This document shows, one piece after another, positions 44,413-52,406 of a DNA stretch of 64,000 bases (position 1 is its first letter; the number at the start of each line of letters is the position of its first letter). Under the pieces are notes generated by a model. It worked only from the letters and a program-made list of their open reading frames with translations. It was not told the DNA's origin and did not search any database. A program made the translations under genes and the position numbers. Origin of the DNA: Vibrio europaeus (GTDB lineage Bacteria > Pseudomonadota > Gammaproteobacteria > Enterobacterales > Vibrionaceae); the NCBI RefSeq assembly GCF_001695575.1, contig NZ_LUAX01000007.1:992001-1056000 (forward strand), in the 5' to 3' direction.

Positions 44413-45402
44413 CTAAGCTGAACGTGCAATGGATGTGATGGAAGCGGGGGCATTGACATGGCAAGCTACCCCTTGGCTCGCAGAGAGTGCTCTAAATGGC
44501 GGTATTTGCGCACTGCACTCCGCCCGGTACTCGTTACAACGTTCTTTAAAAGGGCAGCCTTTGTTGTGAATCAGTGCGCTAGGGGGATTGCCGGGTATGG
44601 TAGGCAGGCGATCCATATCTTCACTGATTGAAGGTATCGCTTTGAGAAGACCTTGTGTGTACGGGTGACAAGGAGTCGCAAAAATTGACTCCGTATCTGC
44701 TTCTTCCATTTTGCGCCCGCCATACATGACTAAGACTCGATCACACATTTCCGCGACCACACCCATATCATGGGTAATAAGCAGAATGGCGGTGTTGAAC
44801 TCGGCTTGTAGCTCACGCAATAGAGTCAAAATTTGTGCTTGTACCGTAACATCCAGTGCGGTGGTTGGTTCATCTGCGATCAGTAGTTCAGGTTTACACT
44901 GCAACGCCATTGCAATCATCACTCGCTGGCGCATTCCGCCGGACATTTCATGCGGATACTGCGCCATCCTTGTGGCCGCTGATGGAATCCTTACCGCATC
45001 AAGCATCGCAATGGCTTCTTGATCGGCTTCTCTGCGTGACATACCTTTGTGAACCATCAAAACTTCGGCAAGTTGCTTACCAATTTTCATAAATGGGTTA
45101 AGTGAGGTCATCGGATCTTGGAAGATCATGCCAATCTTTTCTGCACGAATATGATTGAGTTGGCTCTTGGACATCGAAAGTAAGTTTTCACCATGGAAAT
45201 TAGCCTCTCCGCTGACCAAACCGTTGTCAGCAGTTAAGCCCATCAGCGCAAAAACCGATTGGCTTTTGCCCGAGCCAGACTCGCCGACAATGCCCAAGGT
45301 TTCGCCTTTGTTTATGCTATAGGACAAATCACTGACCGCTTGCACTAAGCCATCAGGGGTTTGGAAGCGCACATTCATCTGGTTAATCGAGAGAATACTC
45401 AT
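44413..45402 (-). CDS. oppD: Oligopeptide ABC transporter ATPase (OppD/DppD type)
   Basis: The 329-residue ATPase has Walker A GESGSGKSQS, signature MSGGMRQRVMIAMAL, Walker B LLIADEPTTALD and the C-terminal cysteine cluster region CPFKERCNEYRAEC. AAGGAG lies five bases before the ATG at 45402. It is nine bases from oppF and about ten from oppC, within the operon. Confidence 0.93.
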   Translation of the reverse strand: MSILSINQMNVRFQTPDGLVQAVSDLSYSINKGETLGIVGESGSGKSQSVFALMGLTADNGLVSGEANFHGENLLSMSKSQLNHIRAEKIGMIFQDPMTSLNPFMKIGKQLAEVLMVHKGMSRREADQEAIAMLDAVRIPSAATRMAQYPHEMSGGMRQRVMIAMALQCKPELLIADEPTTALDVTVQAQILTLLRELQAEFNTAILLITHDMGVVAEMCDRVLVMYGGRKMEEADTESIFATPCHPYTQGLLKAIPSISEDMDRLPTIPGNPPSALIHNKGCPFKERCNEYRAECSAQIPPFRALSASQGVACHVNAPASITSIARSA

Positions 45403-45411
45403 CACTACTCC

Positions 45412-46341
45412 TTAGCGATCTTTTGGATCGAGTGCGTCACGCAGACCATCACCGATAAAGTTAAAACAGAACAAGGTGGCAACAAGGAAAACTGAAGGGA
45501 ATACCAATTGCCAAAGGGCGACATCAATTGTTTTCGCCCCCTCAGCGATTAAGATGCCCCAACTGGTATCGGGTGGTTGAACGCCCAGCCCCAAAAAGCT
45601 GAGGAAAGATTCAAACATAATGAACCCGGGTACCATGAGTGAGGAGTAAACCATCACAATGCCCAGTACATTGGGTAACACGTGACGGCGCACTATGGTT
45701 AATCGAGATACGCCGATAGAATGCGCCGCTTCGATAAACTCCCTTTTCTTGATACTGAATGTGACGCCGCGTACGACCCTAGCAATGCCGAGCCAAGAGA
45801 CCATGCCGATCACAACAAAGATGAGGTAGATATTATTGCCAAATAGGGTAACGAACAGAATGACAAGAAACATAAATGGCACAGAATCGAGCACTTCTAT
45901 AATACGCATCATAGTGCTATCAACGATCCCCCCGAGGTAACCAGATAAGGCTCCCCAAGCGGTTCCAATCACCACCGCGACCAGTGCGCCCATAAAGCCA
46001 ACCATGATCGAAAGCCTGCCTCCCTGCATGGTGCGGGCGAAGATATCTTGGCCTAAGTCATCGGTACCAAAGTAGTGCCCTGAACTGAGCGAAGGTTTGC
46101 CTAATTCATAAGGGTCAGCAACCACGTTCCAATCAATTTCATCGTGACCGAAGGCAGCAAGCTGCGGGCCGAACATGATGCACACGACGATAAACATCAA
46201 CACATAGATGGATGTCATTGCGGCACGGTTTTTACGAAAGCGAGTCCAGGCGTCTTGCCATAAGCTACGCCCTTCCACCGCTTCAACTTGAGAGCTTACT
46301 TGATCTGCTAGCTCTTTGGCGTCAATACGTTTGGTTAACAT
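45412..46341 (-). CDS. oppC: Oligopeptide ABC transporter permease (OppC/DppC type)
   Basis: The 309-residue inner-membrane protein has an N-terminal helix after a 30-residue cytoplasmic stretch and about five further helices. The ATPase-contact EAA loop reads EFIEAAHSIGVSRLTIVRRHVLPN. The FGTDDLGQDIFARTMQGGRLS motif is typical of OppC/DppC. It forms the channel with OppB, encoded ten bases upstream. Confidence 0.93.
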   Translation of the reverse strand: MLTKRIDAKELADQVSSQVEAVEGRSLWQDAWTRFRKNRAAMTSIYVLMFIVVCIMFGPQLAAFGHDEIDWNVVADPYELGKPSLSSGHYFGTDDLGQDIFARTMQGGRLSIMVGFMGALVAVVIGTAWGALSGYLGGIVDSTMMRIIEVLDSVPFMFLVILFVTLFGNNIYLIFVVIGMVSWLGIARVVRGVTFSIKKREFIEAAHSIGVSRLTIVRRHVLPNVLGIVMVYSSLMVPGFIMFESFLSFLGLGVQPPDTSWGILIAEGAKTIDVALWQLVFPSVFLVATLFCFNFIGDGLRDALDPKDR

Positions 46342-46351
46342 TGGTTACCTC

Positions 46352-47272
46352 CTAAACACGAATGCGCGGGTCGATGACGGTGTAGAGAATATCGACCACC
46401 AAGTTAAACAAGATGGTAAGAGAGGCGACAATCAGGGTTATGCCCATGACTAAGCCGTAATCTCGGTTGAGTGCTCCAGAGACGAAGTGTTGCCCCATGC
46501 CTCCGGTACTAAAAAAGATGTCGATGATTACCGAGCCAGTGACAACGGCAACAAAACTCGGGCCGAGCATCGCGACAATCGGTATGAGTGAAGGGCGAAG
46601 TGCGTGATGAAACAGGATGTAGCTGGTGGACAATCCCTTTGCTTTTGCCGTGCGTATATAAGGTTGATTGAGCGTCTCAATCATTGCGCCGCGCATGACC
46701 CTAGCGATACTCGCCACAGAGCCAATTGCCAAGCTAAGTACAGGTAAAATCAAAAACGAAGCTTGTCCGCCTTCCCATCCGCCTGCGGGTAGCCAACCTA
46801 AGTGGATGGAGAAAATAGTCACAAGCACAGGCGCCAAGACAAACGCTGGAATCACAACACCTGTCATTGAAAGTGACATAAGTAAGTAGTCGAGTTTTCC
46901 ATTGCGATTGAGCGCGGCTATGGTACCTAGAACCATCCCTAGAGGGACGGAAATACAAAAAGAAATTACGCCCAACACGGCTGAAACAGGCCATGATTGC
47001 GCGACAAGTTCGGTGACACTAAAGTCTTGGTAAACGAAGCTAGGGCCAAGATCGCCCTGTATGAAGTTACTTATGTAGATAAAAAACTGAACAATAAAAG
47101 GTTCATTAAGGTGAAATTTGGCTTCAATATTGGCGCGTACCACTTCTGGCATCGGCCTTTCCATATCAAATGGGCCGCCCGGGGCAATATGCATCAGCCA
47201 AAAAGATACCAAGGCGATAAACAGTAATGTGGGCACTGCGATAAGCAAGCGACGGAGAATATACAGCAACAT
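46352..47272 (-). CDS. oppB: Oligopeptide ABC transporter permease (OppB/DppB type)
   Basis: The 306-residue inner-membrane protein has six helices, the N-terminal ILRRLLIAVPTLLFIALVSFWLM and the EAA loop YIRTAKAKGLSTSYILFHHALRPSL. It lies downstream of oppA across a hairpin with a T-run, so it is probably expressed at a lower level than the binding protein. Confidence 0.93.
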   Translation of the reverse strand: MLLYILRRLLIAVPTLLFIALVSFWLMHIAPGGPFDMERPMPEVVRANIEAKFHLNEPFIVQFFIYISNFIQGDLGPSFVYQDFSVTELVAQSWPVSAVLGVISFCISVPLGMVLGTIAALNRNGKLDYLLMSLSMTGVVIPAFVLAPVLVTIFSIHLGWLPAGGWEGGQASFLILPVLSLAIGSVASIARVMRGAMIETLNQPYIRTAKAKGLSTSYILFHHALRPSLIPIVAMLGPSFVAVVTGSVIIDIFFSTGGMGQHFVSGALNRDYGLVMGITLIVASLTILFNLVVDILYTVIDPRIRV

Positions 47273-47289
47273 GACGCATCCTTTCGTTC

Positions 47290-47319
47290 AAAAAAGCCCG
47301 CTACCGATGAGTAGCGGGC
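47290..47319 (-). terminator. Intercistronic terminator between oppA and oppB
   Basis: GCCCGCTAC pairs with GTAGCGGGC and is followed by six T residues in the operon direction. It lies in a 59-base gap inside the operon. Partial termination here would favour oppA over the membrane genes. Confidence 0.8.
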
Positions 47320-47331
47320 AAACCGTCCCAA

Positions 47332-48942
47332 TTAGTGGGCCTTTACGTAAACATTCTTGCGGTAGTATGACGACTCAGGGTTGGTGCGCTCGAATCCACC
47401 GACATACTCTTTGATCAGGTATTGGTCATTGCCGTTGCGATACATTGGAATGATCGCCATGTCCTCGATCAGGAGCTTCTCTGCGGCAATGTATTCAGCG
47501 GAAGGGTCACTTAGGCTCTTAGACTCAGCCATCAAGCGATCATACTCTGGGTTGTTGTATTTTGAGTCGTTGTACTCGCCGGTTGAGACAAAGATATCTA
47601 ACCAAGTCGAAGCTTCATTGTAGTCGGCAGTCCAACCACCGCGGCTGATGTTGCCCGGATCTTTAAGTGCGTAAAAGACTTTAGGCTCTAGCTGTTTGAT
47701 TTCGATTTGTGCACCTAGTTTGCTCTTCCACATACCGGCCATTGCGGTCGCCATCTTCACATCTTTAGAGAAGGTAGGGACGGTGAAGGTCAGCTTAAGT
47801 GGGTTGCTCTTGCTGTACCCTGCGTCTGCAAGCAGTGCTTTAGCTTGAGAATCTCGCTTAGCTTGATCCCAAGCTGCGAAGGTTGGCGTATGAGTTTTAA
47901 AGCCGTCGGTTTGCGGTGGTACCAAGGTGAACATAGGGATGCCACCATTCTTAGCAATCGCCTTGGTCATGATGTTACGGTCAATCGCAAATGATAGAGC
48001 CTGACGAACGCGTAGATCTTTGGTTGGCCCTTTTTGTGTGTTCAAGTAGTAGAAAGTTGAGCCTAAAGAGGCACTGGTATCAGCGACTTGCTCTGGGTAT
48101 TTCTTAAGGAGTTTGTTTTTCTGCGCCGCTGGAATCGAGAGTGCTTGATCGATTTCTCCTGCAAGGTAGCGGTTTAGTGCCACGTTAGCATCACCAATCG
48201 GTAACCAAGTAATTTTCTCTAGTACGACATTATCTGCGTCCCAGTAGTGTGCGTTTTTCGCCATCACCATCTTCTCATTGACTTTCCAACTGGAAACGGT
48301 GAATGCGCCGTTGGTCACGATGTTTTCGGGCTGTGTCCAAGCGTTGCCATGCTTTTCTACCGTTGCTTGATGAACAGGTGCGAGTACAGGGTGGCTAAGC
48401 AGTTTGATGAAAAAAGGAACGGGCTTTTCTAGAGTTACCTCAAAGGTGTAGTCGTCAACGGCACGCACACCTAACGTATCTGCCGATGCTTCACCTTTCA
48501 TAATCTTGTTTGAGTTTTTAATGCCCGGAATCGCAGCAAACCATGCGTATGGAGAAGCGGTCTCTGGATCGATTAAGCGCTTCCAGCTATAAACGAAATC
48601 TTGCGCAGTCAAAGGCTCGCCATTTGACCATTGAGACTCGCGCAGCTTAAAGGTATAGACAGTGTTGTTATCATTAGCCTGCCAACTTTCAGCAATGCCT
48701 GGAATGGTTTTGCCTTGTTTATCTTGGATTGTAAGACCTTCAAACAGGTCACGCCCTAGGTTAAATGCAGGCTCTGCCGCTTGTTTTGCGGGGTCAATAG
48801 AGGTGACTTCTGCTCCGTTGTTTAACACTATCTCTTGTTTATCTGCGAGCTGTGTCCCAGCAGGAAAGGGTTTAGCTATCGCGTTGCTAGTCAATAGCGC
48901 AGCTGCGATGGTACTTAGTGCGATTAGTTTTTTGGCTTTCAT
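47332..48942 (-). CDS. oppA: Oligopeptide-binding periplasmic protein (OppA family)
   Basis: The 536-residue solute-binding protein has a signal peptide (ending SNAIA) and the SBP family 5 pattern: NNGAEVTSIDPAKQAAEPAFNLGRDLFEGL, WQANDNNTVYTFKLRE and YSWKRLIDPETASPYAW. The GGWTADYNEASTWLDIF block lies in the peptide-binding region. It is close to E. coli OppA and MppA in style, so tri- to pentapeptides are likely ligands. It is the first gene of oppABCDF-Xaa-Pro aminopeptidase. Confidence 0.93.
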   Translation of the reverse strand: MKAKKLIALSTIAAALLTSNAIAKPFPAGTQLADKQEIVLNNGAEVTSIDPAKQAAEPAFNLGRDLFEGLTIQDKQGKTIPGIAESWQANDNNTVYTFKLRESQWSNGEPLTAQDFVYSWKRLIDPETASPYAWFAAIPGIKNSNKIMKGEASADTLGVRAVDDYTFEVTLEKPVPFFIKLLSHPVLAPVHQATVEKHGNAWTQPENIVTNGAFTVSSWKVNEKMVMAKNAHYWDADNVVLEKITWLPIGDANVALNRYLAGEIDQALSIPAAQKNKLLKKYPEQVADTSASLGSTFYYLNTQKGPTKDLRVRQALSFAIDRNIMTKAIAKNGGIPMFTLVPPQTDGFKTHTPTFAAWDQAKRDSQAKALLADAGYSKSNPLKLTFTVPTFSKDVKMATAMAGMWKSKLGAQIEIKQLEPKVFYALKDPGNISRGGWTADYNEASTWLDIFVSTGEYNDSKYNNPEYDRLMAESKSLSDPSAEYIAAEKLLIEDMAIIPMYRNGNDQYLIKEYVGGFERTNPESSYYRKNVYVKAH

Positions 48943-49219
48943 AGCTTCCTCGTTATGTCCTTATCGGAGTGGCCCTTTGGCGTCACTTTGTGGGGGAGAC
49001 CTACTCGAAAAACGGCACAAGAGTAAGCTTGATGTTTCACCAAAGGGATAAGAGAAATGTATATTGTATAAAATAATCAAACAATATTAATTAACATGTT
49101 TGTAACAAGGTGGCAAAAAGAGAGACCGGCAGTCTTAGAATCTGAGACTGGGTAAAAAACAAGCTATTGATGTGACAATTACTTCGCTTTGATCACAGTA
49201 AGCTGTCAGGAAGAGGGGG

Positions 49220-49984
49220 TTACTGGCGACGGAAGCGGGAAGACACTTCTTTAAGAAGCTTTCCATCAATGTCAGGAATGCCGTCAGAGAAGAAAATCTG
49301 TTGTCCGGGAATGTTTCGTAGCAAGACATTCGTCAACTCGCCCGTTCCATTGGCGCTGTTGGCGGCATGCATCTCGCCGATTTTTTGATCGACTTCTTTT
49401 TCTAGTTGTAGCCGTTGCTCTGCGGTTAATCGCACGCGAGCGTGGCACACTTGTGAGAGGGTTTCATCCGCCATAGAAACTTGCTCGAAGCGTCTTTTGA
49501 ACAAGGTATCAAGCGCAGTGCCTTCTTCCATGATAAAGCGGCGCCCAGAACGATAAAAAATCTTCTCTCCAAGATTTTCTATATAACCCAATACTTCTGC
49601 AATACTAAGGTAAAAACGCACGCTGGTGTCAGACAACTGGTACTCTTCAGCGATTTCCTCTGGTGTTTTATTGCAAGAAGTCACTAGGTAGATGAAGTCG
49701 AGCAGGTAAGGATGTTCAACAAACAAGGCGTTTTGTTCGTCGGATAAAAACTGTTCGTTATCGCGTTGAATTTGAATCGCGATATCCGATAAGCCTTGTA
49801 AATCAGTATTGAGGTGCGTGGTATAGAGCAAGATTTTATCTAAGCCCAGCGATGGATTGTGTAGTTGGCGCTTAATCGTTGACAACGGGATCCCCGTCTT
49901 CTCCGACAATTCGCTGTAACACAAACCTTCGTCTTTAATCTTCTGACGAATCGCCGCCAGTAAGAATTCTGGGCCTAGATGCAT
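49220..49984 (-). CDS. Helix-turn-helix regulator, XRE-like
   Basis: The 254-residue protein begins with a helix-turn-helix (about residues 8-60: LLAAIRQKIKDEGLCYSELSEKTGIPLSTIKRQL). A second possible winged helix is near 107-140 (TPEEIAEEYQLSDTSVRFYLSIAEVLGYI), followed by a long helical C-terminal part. It starts 14 bases after the GntR-type gene stop, so both form one unit upstream of oppA on the same strand. The family beyond the HTH is not recognised. The C-terminal stretch GQQIFFSDGIPDIDGKLLKEVSSRFR is well formed but unassigned. Confidence 0.75.
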   Translation of the reverse strand: MHLGPEFLLAAIRQKIKDEGLCYSELSEKTGIPLSTIKRQLHNPSLGLDKILLYTTHLNTDLQGLSDIAIQIQRDNEQFLSDEQNALFVEHPYLLDFIYLVTSCNKTPEEIAEEYQLSDTSVRFYLSIAEVLGYIENLGEKIFYRSGRRFIMEEGTALDTLFKRRFEQVSMADETLSQVCHARVRLTAEQRLQLEKEVDQKIGEMHAANSANGTGELTNVLLRNIPGQQIFFSDGIPDIDGKLLKEVSSRFRRQ

Positions 49985-49998
49985 GACTTTTACTCACT

Positions 49999-50670
49999 CT
50001 ATTGATGGTTGTTGCGCTCAAGCAGTAAGTCGCGAATGGCAGCACCAGCCTCAAGAATATGCTTTTTCAGCATGTACTTAGCGCCGTCAATATCGCGGTT
50101 TTGGCACATTTCGAGTAGCGCCTGATGCTCTTTATCTGCCTTTGCCGTTCCTTCGGTGAAAAGGAGTTGCATGCGAATATAGCGGTCACATTTAGTATTA
50201 AGGTTGTAAATCACATCCATGGTTTCAGGCATGTTAGCTGGAGCGTAAAGCGCTTTGTGCAATTCATAGTTGTAATTGCTCCACTCTTCGACTTCGTCCC
50301 CGCGGCTCACAACATCATCGAAACGTTCGCGAATCTCATTGGCACGCGCGAGGTCTTCATCTGTCATGTTTTGAATAGCGCGCTCTAAGATGTGGCACTC
50401 AACCACTGCGCGCAGTTCAAATAGTTCATCAATCTTATCTGGTGAAAGCTCGGTTACTGTCGCACCTTTGTGGGCTTCGAAGCTCACTAGTCCTTGCGCC
50501 TCAAGCTGCATCAAGGCTTCACGTACTGGTATTCGACTGACATTAAACTCTTTTGCCAACGCATCTTGACGTAATGGCTGCCCAGTTTTTAGCTCGCCTT
50601 TTAAAATCTTGCTGCGGATTGCTTCTTCCACTAATTGGGTTCGAGTCTTAAAAACAGGTTGTTGCGACAT
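49999..50670 (-). CDS. GntR/FadR family regulator (FCD domain)
   Basis: The 223-residue regulator has an N-terminal winged helix (GQPLRQDALAKEFNVSRIPVREALMQLEAQGLVSFEAHKGATV) and a C-terminal FCD domain with the family pattern DKIDELFELRAVVECHIL and the metal-binding histidine in YELHKALY. FCD regulators usually bind amino acids or organic acids. Its position ahead of the oligopeptide operon suggests amino-acid or peptide-linked control, which is inference. Confidence 0.88.
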   Translation of the reverse strand: MSQQPVFKTRTQLVEEAIRSKILKGELKTGQPLRQDALAKEFNVSRIPVREALMQLEAQGLVSFEAHKGATVTELSPDKIDELFELRAVVECHILERAIQNMTDEDLARANEIRERFDDVVSRGDEVEEWSNYNYELHKALYAPANMPETMDVIYNLNTKCDRYIRMQLLFTEGTAKADKEHQALLEMCQNRDIDGAKYMLKKHILEAGAAIRDLLLERNNHQ

Positions 50671-50918
50671 CCAAGTCTCCGGTGTTTCTCTATTACTATT
50701 TTGTATTCAATATACCATTTGAATGGCGTAATGCGACTTTACGACTCAAAAACAGCTGCTTTTTGGGGGATTGGTCAATAGATGATAACAGTGATCGTCA
50801 AATCCTCCCGATAACTGCATTGGGATTTGATTTAGTTATTGTTTTTGGAATCAAATACTTTGTGCATTTCATTTCATTGTTAATATTGAGGTTTTCGTTA
50901 TTTGTATATGGAATTTTT

Positions 50919-51506
50919 ATGAAAAATATTAGTGGGTTGTTGGTGCTATTCTCTTTAGTGTTTCTCTCAGGTTGCCAGTCCAACGCTCTTAGTCGAGTAG
51001 ATAACGTTGTAACGTCTGACTCTATGAACCTAAAGATACTTATAGATAGTCAGTATCGATATATAGGAGATTTTGAGTCTAGTGAGTTCTATGAGTATAG
51101 CGACGGAGTGGGTGGCTCAGTTCACGATCTAAACACTATGCTATTTGTAAATGATATTGACGACTCTTTTATCTTGCTAGAAAAGAAGACTTGTCGAGAT
51201 TGCTACTTTACTCCTACCTCCAGAGTTGCTGAAGGTGACGGCGAAGCTAGCTTTTTTGTGGGTAGTACTCGAATTTACCGGAGAGAAAATGGCTATGTCA
51301 CTTTAGTTCCGGAGAATGACACTCAAGTTCAAACCCTAAAACTTTTAATGCAAGTAAATAACGATGGTGTGTATGAAGGAAACTTTTGTGACAGCACTTA
51401 TGTGACTGGCATAAATAGTTCATATTTCCAGATAGGTGTTTTTGCGTCTTGTGAAAATGAATCGCTACCGAAGATTGCGGATCTTGTTAGCTTTGAAGCA
51501 TTGTAA
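50919..51506 (+). CDS. Hypothetical lipoprotein
   Basis: The 195-residue protein starts with a lipoprotein signal (LVLFSLVFLSGC, C18). The mature part is acidic and beta-rich, with several cysteines including TCRDC and CDSTYV. No family is recognised. The open frame runs back to 50682, but those 79 codons are unlike protein-coding sequence and the ATG at 50919 begins the signal, so I chose it. GGA lies nearby. A terminator follows at 51591. Confidence 0.65.
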   Translation: MKNISGLLVLFSLVFLSGCQSNALSRVDNVVTSDSMNLKILIDSQYRYIGDFESSEFYEYSDGVGGSVHDLNTMLFVNDIDDSFILLEKKTCRDCYFTPTSRVAEGDGEASFFVGSTRIYRRENGYVTLVPENDTQVQTLKLLMQVNNDGVYEGNFCDSTYVTGINSSYFQIGVFASCENESLPKIADLVSFEAL

Positions 51507-51867
51507 GCCCTTCTATTACAGTCGGATAACTCCAAAGAAGTGCATTACCCTCCTTTCTACAAGTTAAACTCATTAGCGTAAAGAGTTGGGGCCCCAAAAA
51601 TTGGGGCTTTCTTTGCCTTTAAATTATGACTGGATTTAATCCATCATTTCGAACGTAGAGAAGAGGGCGTAATCGTTGAAGAATTCTATGCAAGCCCTGA
51701 TTTTGTCGTATTCCATTTGCACTTAATATCTATATCATTACTATATTCAACTGATGTATAAACTTTAGTTTCATAATATGCGCCTAGGCCCTGATTGCTC
51801 AAGGCTTAAGCAGTGTTTCGTTAAGCGCAGAAACTGAAAGTAATAAGTATAAATTCAAAGGAATGAT
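51507..51867. other. Intergenic region before the cytochrome gene
   Basis: This 361-base gap contains the lipoprotein terminator (51591-51610) and presumably the promoter for the cytochrome-cyclase pair. AAAGGAATG just before 51868 provides a ribosome-binding site. I see no operator, RNA gene or small ORF that I can support. Confidence 0.5.
51591..51610 (+). terminator. Rho-independent terminator after the lipoprotein gene
   Basis: GCCCCAA pairs with TTGGGGC across AAA and is followed by TTTC and more T residues. It lies 85 bases past the stop. Confidence 0.65.
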
Positions 51868-52401
51868 ATGGAAGTTGTCAAACGCCTAAAAGTGGCTTTG
51901 TTGTGTGCAGTGTCTTCAATCGCATCTATTGGTTTTGCCTACGCAGACTCAGATGCAAGTTACCCTGATGGGTGGGAAGATTGGCCGGTTGTGAAAGAGT
52001 CAATGAACCTTCCTGCGGATACCGTTTTACCGCCAGATACCTCTCTGTTTATTCAAGAGTCAGTTCGTGCGTACGCGTGGATCAATGAAGGAAGAGGATC
52101 ACCTCTGACGATTCGAGTTAACCCAAGCAAATTAGAGCAATACAAAACTCATGGGCCTTACACCGATGGCCCAACGGTTGTTGCGGTCTCAGAAGTAGAC
52201 GGCATTATATGGGTGACGGAACATATAGAAGGGTTGGCGATTTATGGAAGCTACAATCGCAAAGGCGAGGACATTAGTTCGATGCACCCTTCCCTAGATC
52301 CTAGCTTTTGCGCTAGCTGCCACACCACTTACAAAGATATCTGTATCAATGGTACCTGTACTGAGCCTGTGCTCGCGACCTATACGGATAGCAAAGAGTA
52401 A
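51868..52401 (+). CDS. Periplasmic c-type cytochrome, P460-like
   Basis: The 177-residue protein has a signal peptide (ending GFAYA) and a single covalent heme motif CASCH near residue 150. The YPDGWEDWPVVKES start and late CxxCH resemble cytochrome P460/P460-like proteins, though this assignment is moderate. A further pair CINGTC follows the heme site. The diguanylate cyclase gene starts five bases after the stop, so the two are co-transcribed. A role as periplasmic redox or gas sensor for the cyclase is inferred from this coupling. Confidence 0.72.
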   Translation: MEVVKRLKVALLCAVSSIASIGFAYADSDASYPDGWEDWPVVKESMNLPADTVLPPDTSLFIQESVRAYAWINEGRGSPLTIRVNPSKLEQYKTHGPYTDGPTVVAVSEVDGIIWVTEHIEGLAIYGSYNRKGEDISSMHPSLDPSFCASCHTTYKDICINGTCTEPVLATYTDSKE

Positions 52402-52406
52402 CGCTG

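Noticed and set aside
49130..49150. Hairpin CAGTCTTAGA/TCTGAGACTG between the regulator pair and oppA
   Set aside because: A T-run follows only 14 bases later, so it is not a convincing terminator and no other role is apparent.
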